Of a DNA stretch of 64,000 nt, positions 31,248 through 42,304 are shown in pieces. A program made the translations under genes and the position numbers. Numbering within the stretch: the first letter of the stretch is position 1; every line of letters starts with the position of its first letter. The notes beneath the pieces were generated by a model, which was not told the DNA's origin, did not search any database, and saw only the letters and a program-made list of their open reading frames with translations. Origin of the DNA: Hordeum vulgare subsp. vulgare (taxonomy: Eukaryota; Streptophyta; Magnoliopsida; Poales; Poaceae); contig NC_058524.1 of the NCBI RefSeq assembly GCF_904849725.1, positions 353,521,823-353,585,822 on the forward strand. The letters run 5' to 3'.

Positions 31248-32568
31248 GTCATTGCCTTCGTGCGGGCGAATGCCGACGTGTTTGCATGGCAACCATCTGA
31301 TATCCCCGGTGTTCCCAGGAAGGTAATTGAGAACCATCTTCCTGTTTGTACTCACGCATGGCCCGTCAAGCAGAAATTTAGGAAGCAAGCCTTGGAGAGG
31401 TAAGAATTTATTGCTGAGGAAATCAAGAAGTTGGAAGCGGCAGGTTTGGTTAGAGGAGTGATCCATCCAACATCGTTGGCCAATCAAGTTGTAGTGCGCA
31501 AAGGATCCATTTCCCGTGCCGCGTCAACGAAGCCTGTCCAAAGGATCCATTTCCCTTGCCGCGTCTCTACCAAATTGTGGACTCCACTGCCTGCTGTGAT
31601 CTGTTGTCATTCCTTGACGCTTATTCCGGGGAACATGAGATTTTCATGGCCAAGGAAGACGAGGTGAAAACCGAATTTATCACCCCTTGTGACACGTACT
31701 ACTTCGTACGTATGCCTTTTAGGTTGAAAATGATGGCTCAATGTTTGCAAGAGCGATTCAAATTGGTTTTGAGCCCTAGCTAAATAGAAATATGGAAGCT
31801 TATATGGATGACATAGTGGTAAATACCAAGGACAAAGCAACGCTCATACAAGATCTAGAAGAGATGTTTGTGAATCGGTGCTAGATCAATTTGAATCTCA
31901 ATCTTGAGAAGTGCGTGTTTGGTGTCCCGTCCGGCAAGTTTCTCGGGTTCTTTGTGTCTCGGCGTGGGATTGAGGCGAATCCCGACAAGATCAAGGCAAT
32001 TGAGCAGATTGAAGCACCAAGACGCGTCAAAGATGTGTGTCGCCTTGTCGGCCGCATTGCTGCTCTAGGTAGGTTCATCTCCAAATTTGCTGAGCGCGCC
32101 CTGTCATTTTTCAAAATCCTGAAAAGGGCAAGTCTAATGAAGTGGACTCCAGAGGCGGAGGCAGCGCTGCATGATTTGAAGAGGTACATCTCCTCTCCAC
32201 CAAGACTAGTCGCGCCTAAACCACAAGAGCCATTGTTGCTATACTCGGCGGCAACAAATCAAGTGGTTAGTGCTACGTTAGTGGCACAGAGAGAAGATGG
32301 TGAAGAAGTAGCAGCAGGGGTAGCACAGTCGAGTGCAGGACAGTCAAGCGGCAAGCCAGGATTTTCCCCAACAGAGTCTCGAGCCGACAAAGCGGAATCT
32401 GCACAACCAAATGAAGGAGCACAGAAGAAGAAGGTGGTGCAGCGCCCAGTTTATTTTGTCATCTCCCTTTTGCAGGGGGCTAGGTCAAGATACACTGGCA
32501 TGCAAAAGTTGCTCTTCGGCCTCCTTATGGCCTCGAGGAAGCTGCACCATTATTTCCAGGCACATTAG
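31248..32568 (+). pseudogene. Reverse transcriptase and first RNase H of element E
   Basis: Visible motifs in order: FVRANADVFAWQPSDIPGVP (about 31259-31318), KKLEAAGLVRGVIHPTSLAN (about 31427-31485), SFLDAYSG and FMAKEDEVKTEFITPC (about 31608-31690, another frame), the catalytic AYMDDIVV (about 31797-31820), KCVFGVPSGKFLGFFVS (about 31909-31959), and the thumb/RNase H region to 32568 (VYFVISLLQGAR.. near 32448). The segment between the LAN and KACP motifs, which should hold a WRLCVDF-type motif, is replaced by a duplicated 27-bp block. A stop (TAG) at 31882-31884 and frameshifts disable it, though the DD catalytic pair is retained. Confidence 0.8.
31499..31565 (+). repeat. 27-bp direct repeat replacing an RT motif in E
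   Basis: 31499-31525 and 31539-31565 read CAAAGGATCCATTTCCCg/tTGCCGCGTC with one mismatch and a 40-bp period. The second copy is in its expected place; the first stands where the RT domain 3 coding sequence should be. Confidence 0.8.
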
Positions 32569-32760
32569 ATCACCGTCGTCACTCGCTTTCCGCTGCAACG
32601 GGTTTTGCGAAATCCAGATGCGATCGGCAGAATTGTGGAGTGGGCGTTGGAACTGTCAAGATTTGTTCTCAGATTGGAAAGCACTTCAACTATTCAAAGC
32701 AGAGCCTTGGTGGAGTTCATTGCGGAATGGACCCCAACACCGGACGAAGAGGTTCAAGAA

Positions 32761-33240
32761 ATGACTCTCCCCGGCAAGGAAAGGAGTCAAGAATGGATTA
32801 TGTATTTTGATGGATCTTTCTGACTGCAAGGTGCCGGTGCTGGCGTGCTGCTTGTCGCACCGACCGGAGAGAACCTGGAGAAGTCAACAAACCACACTGC
32901 AAAATACGAAGGGTTGGTTGTCGGTCTGAGGATCGCGACAGATCTTGGAATCAAGAAACTCATCGTCAGAGGCGATTCTCAGCTTGTCGTCCGGCAAGTC
33001 AACAAAGATTACCACAGCCCGTTGATGGAAGCTTGCGTAGATAAAGTAAGGAAGTTGAAGGAGTGCTTTAATGGTCTACATACAGAGCATGTTCCTCGTG
33101 CAGAAAATAGCATTGCCGATTAGTTGTCAAAGCATGCTGCCCTCAAGTTACCTGTTGAACCAGGGACTTTTGTGCTCCGACTAACTCAACCATCCGTGGC
33201 ACCACCATCCAAGCCAGATAAGAAAAGGAAGTTGGAATCC
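32761..33240 (+). pseudogene. Second (archaeal-type-like) RNase H of element E
   Basis: Begins around WIMYFDGSF (32794-32820), whose Asp is the first catalytic residue, followed by a stop TGA at 32821-32823. The same frame then resumes with GAGAGVLLVAPTGENL, AKYEGLVVGLRIATDLGIKK (Glu of the active site), VRGDSQLVVRQVNKDY (second Asp) and HVPRAENSIAD (third Asp), then a second stop TAG at 33121-33123. All four catalytic acids are therefore still visible. An additional RNase H between RT/RNase H and integrase is a feature of the Tat lineage. Two stops prevent expression. Confidence 0.8.
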
Positions 33241-33479
33241 GGACAATAGTTTCCCGCAGAGCTACTAGAAGCTACCAGCAAGAAACTTGTTGGCAAGGAA
33301 GTTGTCGGGAACAACACCAAGCCTGCCGGGGAGCAACAGGCTCGGGCAAGACCTCGAGTCCTTTTCGTAGAGACAAACACTCCCGCAGCATAGAACATGC
33401 ATTTAGTACTTGTCGTCGAGCCTCAGGCTCTAGCATGGGCACATCACATTGTTCAGATCCTCCAAACAGGAGAGCTCCA

Positions 33480-34800
33480 TGAAGAACAGGAAGAAGGAGA
33501 GAAAGTAGCCGTCGGTCCAATATGTACCAGTTTGTGGACAATGCCCTGTACAGAAAGCGACCGAACGATGTGAAGTTAAAGTGCATGCCTTGGGAAGATG
33601 GACTGGAGCTCTTCGCAGAGATACATGGAGGCATAAGTGGCTCCCACATAGGGTGAAGGGCTCTTATTGGTAAGGCATTCCGGCAAGGTTTATTTTGGCC
33701 CACCGCCCTCCAGGATGCAACTACACTAGCAACCATGTGTGAAGCGTGCCAGTTCCATTCAAATAAATTGCATCAGCCAGCCCAAGGTCTTCAGACAATC
33801 CCTCTCTCCTGTCCATTTTTGGTCTGGGGGTCGACATTGTGGGCACTTTCCCCGCGCTACCGGTGGCTTTGAGTACTTATACGTTGCAATCGACAAGTTC
33901 ACAAAGTGGTCGCAAGTAGAACCAATGAGGAAGGTGACATCACAATCAGCCGTGAAGTTCTTCAAGGGCCTAGTTTGCTACTTTGGTGTTCCAAAATGGG
34001 TCATCACCGACAATGGAATACAGTTCACGAGCCACACCTTCATGCAGTACGTGCAAGACCTTGGCGGCAAGATTTATTTTGCTTCTGTTGCTCATCCAAG
34101 GAGGAAAGGCCGGGCGGAAAGGGCAAATGCTGAAGTGTTGCGAGGCCTCAAGATAAAACGTTCGACAAGCTGGGCAAGTGTGGAATATGCTGGATTGATG
34201 AGCAGCTGGCGGTTCTTTAGTCAATAAGAATGATCCAAAATCTAGCCACCGGACAGAGACCCTTCTCTCTAGTGTACGGGCTGGAGGCAGTTCTCCCCAT
34301 GGAACTCATATATTGGTCGCCTCGAGTGATCACGTACGACGAGCTTGACCAAGAGCAGTTGTGGCAAGATGACGCTACGCTCCTTGAGGAAGACCCTCTT
34401 CAGGCTGCTGTGCGAGCTGCACACTACCAGCAAACCTAGCGCCGCTACCATAGCCGCAAGGTTCAAGCCCGAATTCTTGAGGAAGGCGACCTTATTCTTC
34501 GACACATTCTGTCGGCCAAGAATTCCAACAAGTTTAGACCTAAGTGGTAAGGCCCTTAGCTGGTAGTACGAGTCACCAGGACTGGAGAAGTCCGTCTCGT
34601 GACCAAAGATGGTGTTCTGGTGAGAAACTCCTGGAATATCAGCATCTTCGTAAGTTCTATGCATAAAGCGCGGTTGTCGGGTCTCCCGGCAACCACCTTT
34701 TGTACAAGTCTCGATGGCAACGCATGTAATACTTTGTACAAAGCCAGGCGCAGACCCTGTGCATAGTCGAATAAATTTAAGCATTTCACAATTCTTGTCG
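33480..34800 (+). pseudogene. Integrase of element E
   Basis: Zinc-binding part: GLIGKAFRQGLFWPTALQDA and MCEACQFHSNKLHQPA (about 33655-33780). Core: GFEYLYVAIDKFTKW (about 33868-33912), then GVPKWVITDNGIQFTS (about 33985-34032, second Asp of DDE) and GRAERANAEVLRGLKI (about 34111-34158, Glu). The first Asp (VDIVG near 33832) is present but in another frame. The C-terminal part continues from 34230 (ATGQRPFSLVYGLEAVLPME) in a further frame to about 34800. Normal role: insertion of the cDNA. Broken by frameshifts near 33820 and 34200 and by stops. Confidence 0.8.
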
Positions 34801-35400
34801 ATTTCCATGTTTATTTATGTGCATGTTTGTGTGAGATTTTGTGTTACGCCTATTTCCGACAAGTACTAACGAACCGCCAAGATTCCATTTCCCTATTTTC
34901 TCTTCTTTCTTTTTCTTAAAGGATAGAAGGTTCCCTCGTAAAGAAGTTTGCCGGGTGATGATGGTATGGACACCAACAGGCAATGTTCAGGCGATGTTTT
35001 GTTCAACAGAAAGGAGTACAACAACAAAAAGCACAGTTGCAAAAATTCTTAGTAAATTTTGAACTATAAAATTATATTCCTTAGACGATTTTCACTTTTG
35101 TATGGAAAACCTACACGCGAAGGAACATTGTCATAGTCGGTTGCACCCTTACTTTGTTTCGAACCTGCTTAACAAGTTAAGTGGGTGCACTGAGAGCGCC
35201 AAGGTATCTTGCCATTAGAGACACCTCCAGCAGGCTGCTAAGTATCCATTCCTCGGAGCACTCGCCGCAGGCCTGTGCACACTGGCAAGTTTCCAATAAA
35301 GCGTAGGGCATGTACCATACAGGAAGAAATCAGACAAGGGGAATAGCATACATTCATTCAAAACACAACCAAGTATATTACGTTAATAGCTGCCGCGATT
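34801..35400. other. Convergent intergenic region of E between pol and antisense gene
   Basis: No coding motif. This is the shared 3' side of pol (plus) and of the antisense gene (minus). Confidence 0.5.
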
Positions 35401-35460
35401 CTAACTTAAGATAAATTTGTCTTTGACATGGAATGGCAATGGCAAAAAGAAATGGAGCGA

Positions 35461-38400
35461 CTATTCCTTGCGCTGGCCTTCAACCATCTTGACTTGGCCC
35501 ACCTTATCGACGATGGGCATGACAAGCTCTTCGAATTCCTTGAGATCCACGTCATTCGGCAAGCGGTCGAGCACGTTGGTGAGGTTGATGTCGGGGTTCT
35601 TGTGTACCACTTTTGTAAGCACCTTGAGGAGGATGGCTTGGCAGAGCTTGCGGGATTCGTTGGCCAGACGAGTTGCTTGACCAGAGTGGAGCCACTTCAG
35701 GGCCTCAATCATGCCATCAAAGAACAGAGTTAACCTAGAGCTTGGAGATGTCCCTTCGTTGGAAGAATAGCTGAAGTTTTGCAGGCCCATGGTGGATAGT
35801 TGTGCCGTAAGACTTTCCGCAACATCGACAAGGCGTTCAGTCCATATCTTCACGCCTCCCACATAGTCATCATGAGCAGCAGCTGCACTCTCGAGCACAG
35901 CCTTGTCATCCTGGATATCTTTGACCAAGATTCTCTCACGAGCCTTGCTGCTCCAAGGGTCTTTTCCAATGTGGTGAGCTTGAGATTTAGGTCAGCAAGG
36001 GAGTCATTGGGTGAGCTGAGTTGTGTAATCTTGTCGGATACGGCGGTGTGCATCTCCTCCAAGCTGAAGAGAATCTTCACTCTATCGACCTTGAGCGTCG
36101 AGATATCATTGTCGAGACCTGCAAGATCCATCTCCAGCCTCTTCACCTTGTCGGCAAGCTCATTTTTAGCAGCCTCTGCAGCATTCACAGCGGCAATAGC
36201 TTCCTTCAGCTTGCTAGCATGGTCTATGGCCTAAGGCGCCAGGATCTCCGTATGCTTTTGCTCCAGCTCTTGAGTCCCCTGCGCGACAAGTATCTGGATT
36301 TCTTCATCCTTGCTGCGAAGCTTGTCGGTGAGCGCCTTATCACCAGTGGCAACATCCTCTTCATAAGCATCAAGCCTGACGTGGTGCTCTTTAAGGTGGG
36401 CTTCCTGTACTGCAGCCCGTTGCGAAGCTTCCTCTTGCGCGTGCTTGATGTCATACTGCTTCAAGAGGATCTCTTTCCAGTCTTCGTTCAACTGTTTCTG
36501 ACAAGATTTCATCTCTTGAAATGCTTCGGCGAACCAGGCTTGTGTCTCCCCGATGCGCTACCGGAAATCCACCTCTGCTGCTTCAACGACTGCTTCCCTA
36601 GAGTCCAACTTCTCTTTCTGGGCACAGTTGAGCGCCTGGAGCTGATGGAAGTTGTCGCTCATAGTTTGGAGGAGTTGTTCTTCCTTGGATTTGCTGCTGC
36701 CAGCTCTTGGTTCGCCAGATATATTGAGCCTAATGGCAGTGGTGATTTCATCATCGAAGGTTTCTCCTACAGTGGGCTCCCTAGCGCTTGCCGCTCTTGC
36801 CATGCTGACGAACAGGTTCTCACCAACTTCAAGGTATCTGCTTGAAGAGGGGGGTTTGGATACTGACGGCTGATCCTCAGGAACCGCCCCAGCGGCAACT
36901 GAGAGCTCTGTGGCCGGTGTAGTGCCTGGCACTCCTGTGGCAGGAATGCCGTCAATACGGTCGCTGGACTCCTTGTCGGCCGTCTCATGGACCCCTTGGC
37001 GGTCTCCACATGTACATCCTTGGCGGCTTCCTCAGCCGCAACGCTATCGGCCTTGGCGACAGCATCCCTAGCGATCTCCATGATGACAGCATGTTCCATC
37101 AGGGGGAGATCTAAAAACCAAAAGAAGGGGAACAAAATGAGACCAAGATAAAAGTTCAAGAAGACAAAAAAGACATAGAGACAGAATAACAAGTAATCTT
37201 GGGCAAACGGTGTACCCGCACCAGGCTGTTGAGAGGTGGTTGCTCCTTCCCCGGCAACATCAGTTGCTACTGTAGGACTGTCGGCCCCTACGCTTGCCGG
37301 ATCATCCTCAACAAGGATGGGTTCATTGGAAGAATCCCTTGCCGAAGATATGTCTTTGGGCGGCGTGGTTAATGAAGGTGGTGTGTTAGGGACAGCCTCT
37401 GATGGCTCTCCTTGCAGCCGATCTTCTCCTGCAAGCTTGGTGATGTCAGTTGTGAAGAGCAGAACCCTAACACTCGCCAATGGGAAATGAGTAATGGACC
37501 CATGCTGGGGGCTCCGTCGTGAGCTGAGCTTCGGGCTGATGGTAATGGACCCCGGTGCTTGTGGTGCTCACCGGAGGCTCATCGCCCGTTGATGTCTTCG
37601 CCCTCTTTGGCATGCTTTACGTCAATGTTTCTGCATCTCTGCGGAGACAGGCCGAAGCAAGATAAGCAACCTAAGAAAAATCAGGGATTCAGAAGCTAAA
37701 AGACGCGATAGGACTCTTACGCTTTCTCTTCTGAGCTGAAGACGGAGAGGTGGAAGTCAAGTTCTGACACAGTGTCCACGTGTGGAGGTGGAGGAGTGGC
37801 CCTGGGATGCTTGGCTGCGGCAGGAGAGGAAGGTTGCTGGACTGGGACACTGGATGTGGGTTTCCGAAAAACAGTCCTTTTCACCTTGGGAGCTAGGGGA
37901 CCCTCATACAACACCTCCTCGGTTGTGTCTTCGACAGAAGGACCCCCGACAGCTGCGCCACTATGCTCCCTGGCAACCTCCTCCTGCCTGGCAAGTGTAC
38001 CCTCCGGCATCATTTACTATTCGCTGAATTCTCCTCCCACAAAGACAACGCTGCCGGCCTCTGCGGTAAGATTTTCATCCTTGACCCTGATGGCGACATA
38101 CGCCACTTCTTCCTCAGTGGTGGGGCGCATGAGTTTCGTTTCTTCCCAGATGGTTTTCTCTGATAAATTATCGAAGAAATCTTGCACCTGCTCTGCAATT
38201 GGCTCATCCCAAGTACCGTCAAGGCCATTGGAATTACACACCGTCATCATAGCGACGATTGAGTTCAAGGCAAAGTTCTTGCATTGGGGAAGTATGCTCG
38301 CCGGCAGCAAGAACATCCCATCAGTCCTGAACAACTTGTGGCAGGGAGTTGTGTGCTATAGGACCGTCACGTTGTTGTTCAGCCCAGGGCGTAGCCTCAT

Positions 38401-39180
38401 GATGTCTTCCGCGTTTTGGAATTCCCAAGCTGGTCTCCCCTTGTTCTGCAGAGGAGCGATGCGCCGATGAAGGAAATCAGCGCCAACCATCTCTATGGTG
38501 GGCCCGACAACCTTGAGGCGTAGGATTCTGGTAATGGTGACTGTGGACTTCTCGTCTTGAGCATCGAAAGCGCTCTAGTCACCGCCGCACGCCATCTTGG
38601 TTTTTTGGCACAAGCAGAAAGGCTGGGGCTCCTCCTCCTCAATCTAGCACCACTTTTCCCTCCATTCTTCACACTTCTCGCGGAAGACCCCGTCTGGATA
38701 TATTTCCTTGTTCCGTGTCCATGGGATCCAAGTGATAGAACTCGAAAGGGCATCTCCCTTTTGAATACGGGGAATGAAGTAATGCCGGAAGATGGCTGTG
38801 TTGGGGGTTACTCCGGCAAAATTTTGGAAAGATGTGCGAAGACAGACATGCATGTTACTGCATTTGGCGTAAAATCTAAGAGTTGGAAGCCATATGTGTA
38901 CATAATGTGGACGATGAAATCAGAGAACGGGGACAAAGCCCACAGTAAAGTAGTCGGCAAAGAAAGGAAATTTGTCCGGGCCACCACTTGAAGAACCTGG
39001 ACTCACGTGAGTAGGAGGGTGCGCCTTCGTCTCCCTCGCCCACATGCACTGATATCGATCCCTTAGAGCTTTCGTGTCAAGCCCTAGTGGAAGACTACAA
39101 GCTCCTTCCGCATCTTTGCCAGCTCACACTCCGGGACGACGCCATTCCCCTTATTACCCTTGCTTGGCTTCGGCGACATG
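35461..39180 (-). pseudogene. Antisense gene of E: 'putative gypsy type transposon' (Transposase_28-like) N-terminal domain plus coiled coil
   Basis: Minus-strand ATG at 39180 opens MSPKPSKGNKGNG, followed by stops and a frameshift, then a well conserved domain: TYGFQLLDFTPNAVTCMSVF and FAGVTPNTAIFRHYF (about 38900-38780), ITWIPWTRNKEIYPDGVFRE (about 38735-38675), and GADFLHRRIAPLQNKGRPAW (about 38490-38430). Acidic and proline-rich linkers follow (38334-37717), an intron (37639-37720), and long Ala/Glu/Lys-rich coiled-coil regions (36932-36558, 36512-36231, 36188-35850, 35928-35461). Such antisense genes are known in Tat elements, and the N-terminal domain resembles Pfam PF04195 by memory. 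Function is unknown. This copy has several stops. The start was chosen because it heads the conserved block and lies downstream of the F-like promoter region. Confidence 0.72.
37639..37720 (-). other. Intron in the E antisense gene (GT-AG)
   Basis: On the minus strand the donor is AAGC|GTAAGAG at 37720 and the acceptor CTCCGCAG|AGATG ends at 37639. Length is 82 bp. It separates ...FSSEEKA from a Lys-rich exon. Confidence 0.6.
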
Positions 39181-39572
39181 GCGACGATGGGATTACAGGC
39201 CGAAGATGGTGGGAGCTTGGAAGAGGCGGATGGATAGGGAAGCTCTATTTGATGCTCGAGGACGAAGATGACGGAGATTCCAAGATTTGAAAGGGCAGGA
39301 GGTAATACGTAAGCGCCTCTACGGTCTCCTCTTTATGGGGAAGACGCTGAGCCACCTCTTGGCTAGTTAGAAAACGCTTCTGCATGCGCGCGGTAGTTTC
39401 GGCCGCTCCACGCACATCTCCCACGTCAGGCATTCAATGTGTGTCGTGGGGGGAAGGGGCGCGGCAACTAAAATGATTACAACCGCAGACTCCTGCCACG
39501 CGTGCCCGTGCACTATTTGGGCCTAGCCCCACAACTCCTCGCACCCATGTTCGTCCTAGGCCTGGGAGCTCC

Positions 39573-40225
39573 TCTCGGTGTACTAAAGTTTGGGTCTTTA
39601 GTACCCCTTACTTGTGCACGGGTAGTTGTAGCCACGCCAGCGGCAAGGGCTACGGGGGACAGCTGAACGCAAGTACGAAGATGTTAAGAATACGTTCAAG
39701 TCAACAACCAGAAGACAGAGGACCAATGGTTGGGATCCAGGCAAGATCTAGGCTGGGATCTAGGCACTAGGATAGGTGTCATGCCCTGAGCGGTGCCGAT
39801 GTGATGAGTCCCTCTCCCGGGTCGTAGAGGGTCACAAATGCCTAACGGAGCATTTAATGTGTCTGTCCTCAGGATCAGGAAAGACTTTAACACTATACAC
39901 CCCGTGTGTGCCCTGTTCGCCACTGTTGGTGACCCCTTTGACATATAAAAGGAGGCCCAAGGCGTAGCTAGAAAGGGATCCGATCCATCATCTAGGGTTT
40001 TAGGGACTCTCTGTGTAGCTGTTGTGTACCACATAGCGCTCCTGTAGCAAGATCCCAAGAACACTCAGTACACCTAAAGCAGGAGTAGGCTTTTACGCTT
40101 CTTAGCAGCCTAAACCTGGGTAAAATCCCCTCGTGCTGATCATTGGTTCTACTCTGGGTGCTTCCCTCTCTCCCTGCGGAACCTTAAAGGGATCCACGCG
40201 GTCCCATAGGTGTCGTTCCCCTATA
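39573..40225 (+). repeat. 3' LTR of E
   Basis: 653 bp, TCTCGGTGTACTAAAG (first bases mutated from TGTCGG) to ...GTTCCCCTATA (mutated from CGACA). TATAAAA at 39944-39950. It lacks ~85 bp present in the 5' LTR around 28150-28255. Preceded by the purine-rich GGCCTGGGAGCTCC (39559-39572). Confidence 0.85.
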
Positions 40226-40557
40226 GCAGTTGATGACAGAAAATGTTCCACCATGTAATGGAGTCTGTGTAGCTTGCTATAACTTGTCTACATATAGTTG
40301 ATGACTCACACCTGCATTGCTGGGTTAAGTATGCCTATTCGTGTACGGATGTGGCACTTGTGATTATAGCTAGTCATGTCGACCCGGGTTCTTTGACATA
40401 TGATTGCTAGCGACATATTCATATACGTCAGCCAAAATACGCAAATGGTCCTAGCCAAGGTATGGTGGCAGACGTGGGATTTACCGTGCGTGAGGCCACA
40501 AAGTGATGGGATGTGTCACATGCTAGATTCATATGGCTTAGGATCGGGGTCTCGACA
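40226..40557 (+). repeat. LTR B', segment 3 with LTR end
   Basis: Starts with the right TSD of E (GCAGT). It first repeats ~80 bp already present at the end of segment 2 ('atgtaatggagt' 40254 and 24070) and then continues colinear with 57.9-58.15 kb to the LTR end ...GGATCGGGGTCTCGACA at 40557. No PBS follows, so this is a solo LTR or the end of a 3' LTR. Confidence 0.75.
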
Positions 40558-41229
40558 ACATTTGTCACTAATGTATAGACTAATGGAAATCATGGGTGAA
40601 TATTTTAATCCAGCCATGGGAAGTGGGATAGGATTGAGCGACAACCGCCAAAATTTGATATGAAGATTTTGTTTCGTTCATAAACTCTTCAGATGACAAG
40701 GATCCAATGAAGACTTTGAACAAGTTTCAAATAGAACGCATATGAAGAATTTGTGAACACACTGGTTTGAATTTAGCATAGAGGGGCAATGGGTCCGATC
40801 ACATTCACTTAGGTAAAAAATCAACTTGAAGAATTTGCTATAAGTGACAACTATTGAGGACATTGAAAACTCAAATATGTATATATAGTCAATGAAGAAC
40901 ACCAATTTTGAACTTGGAAGAATTTGAAAATTTTGAAGAACTTGCAAAATTGAGGAATTTGAAATTTTGAAGAATTTGCCAAAATGACGTAAGCCTGAAT
41001 GTTTAAGAATTTCAACTACGGTTGGTGGCGTGACCAACAGTATAAAAATTATGATGATTTCAGAGACCACATACAATTGTCATACGGTTCTTAGAATTAA
41101 ATTCTTGATTAATTTCTTCGCACTTAGAAGGTTGTCTTTATTGATTGAAGAAAAACGTTACTTTGTGTGTTGCACATCTAAGTCGTCAATTTTGCAAAAG
41201 TGTTAGGATGTATGTTATTTCAAAGAACA
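40558..41229 (-). other. AT-rich segment, probably distal non-coding part of copia fragment G
   Basis: No domain recognised. Repeated words such as 'gaagaatttg' around 40915-40980 give a low-complexity minus-strand ORF (40678-41076), which I do not accept as a gene. Confidence 0.4.
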
Positions 41230-41702
41230 TTCGAAGATCCTGAGATATTTATCTCACACCACAACTTCTAAAATCTCTTTTCATCCAAGGGCTTAGTGAA
41301 ATATCAGCCAATTGTTCTTCAGTCTTCATGTGGTCGATGAAGATATGAACCTTCAACACTTGGTCATGAAGAAAATGACGATGAGTGTTAAACTGGGTAG
41401 GGACCAATCTGGATAGCACCTGTGTATTCACACTATAGAGGTACATTCTTCACATTGATACCGTGGTCCTTGAGTGTTTCCTTCATCCACATCAACTATG
41501 AACAACAGGAACCAGCACCAATGTACTCAGATCAGCAGTAGATAGTGACACACAGTTTTTCTTCTTCGAGGACCAACATACCACGGATCGTATGAAGAAA
41601 CAACATGTGCCTTATGTTGACTTGCGAGCCAAGCGATATCCACCATAGTCAGAGTTAGAATATCCAATAAGATCAAGATCCGAGCTCTTACCATAATACA
41701 AG
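41230..41702 (-). pseudogene. Copia pol fragment G, C-terminal RNase H part
   Basis: Minus-strand translation shows, in order from 41690, LIGYSNSDYGGYRLAS-like residues, a SADLSTLVLVP.. region matching the copia 'TAEAEY' area, QFNTHRHFLHDQVLKVHIF (a HSRTKHIDIRHHFLRD-type motif) and MKTEEQLADI (TEEQLADIFTKPL type) near 41320-41290. These are the end of the copia RNase H domain. Frameshifts and stops are numerous. It is continued at 45487-46020, with CACTA element I inserted between. Confidence 0.72.
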
Positions 41703-41740
41703 CACTACTACCAAAAAGCCTATAGCTAATATGGACACTA

Positions 41741-42082
41741 ATGGCGCACCATGCATGTGGTGCGCCACTGCTATATATCAGTGGCGCAACACATACACGT
41801 GCGCCATTAGTGTCTATATTACTAATGGCGCACCATGTGTCTGGTGCGCCATTACTATCTTTGACCTGGCCCCCCACCCTTTCCTACACTTACCAGTGGC
41901 GCACCGTGGGAAGTGCGCCATTACTCGTTTTAACTAGTAATGGCGCACCACGTCCACGGTGTGCCACTACTAATATTTTTTTTCAATTTTTTAAAAACTA
42001 CTAATGGCGCATTCTTATCAGGTGCGCCATTAGTAATCCTGGTTACCAATGGTGCATTCTTATGTGGGTGCGCCATTGATAA
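41741..42082. repeat. Left subterminal repeats of CACTA element I
   Basis: At least seven hairpin units in which GGCGCACC or a variant is followed 8-16 bases later by GGTGCGCC, flanked by ACTAATG/CATTAGT (41741, 41781, 41822, 41893, 41936, 42001, 42047). They are the usual kind of CACTA transposase-binding array. Confidence 0.85.
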
Positions 42083-42304
42083 CCATAGATGAAAAAAACT
42101 CCCGCTCCCCTCCCCTCGTGGCTCTCCCTCCCGATCCAAATCCAGAAACTACCGCTCTCCTCCCTCCGGCCGCCCCTCCCACCGGCCGCCCCTCCCACCG
42201 CACCTGCCGCCGCCGGCTCAACCCCCTGCTCCCCCCATCACCGCTGCGCCACCGTCCGCCTCGCACCGCGCCCTCCCCACTCCCTGCCACTCCCCACCGC
42301 CGCC

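Larger units (their letters stand above)
24115..40225 (+). mobile_element. Element E: Tat-lineage Ty3/gypsy retrotransposon with antisense gene
   Basis: About 12.2 kb once nested F is subtracted. The 5' LTR is 24115-24224 plus 28091-28722 and the 3' LTR is 39573-40225. TSD is GTAGT on the left and GCAGT on the right (one mismatch). Order on the plus strand: LTR, PBS, gag, protease, RT-RNaseH, a second RNase H, integrase; then a convergent minus-strand gene; then PPT and LTR. A second RNase H and an antisense ORF near the 3' end are hallmarks of the plant Tat lineage (e.g. Grande). All coding parts contain stops or frameshifts, so the copy is dead. Confidence 0.88.

Noticed and set aside
36021..36845. 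274-aa plus-strand ORF
   Set aside because: It is the complement of the coiled-coil part of the E antisense gene, whose minus-strand Glu/Ala/Lys pattern is more protein-like.
37772..38470. 232-aa plus-strand ORF
   Set aside because: Complement of the linker and conserved domain of the antisense gene; the minus-strand frame carries the family motifs.
40678..41076. 132-aa minus-strand ORF with hydrophobic stretches
   Set aside because: AT-rich low-complexity sequence with repeated gaagaatttg words; no homology I can name.
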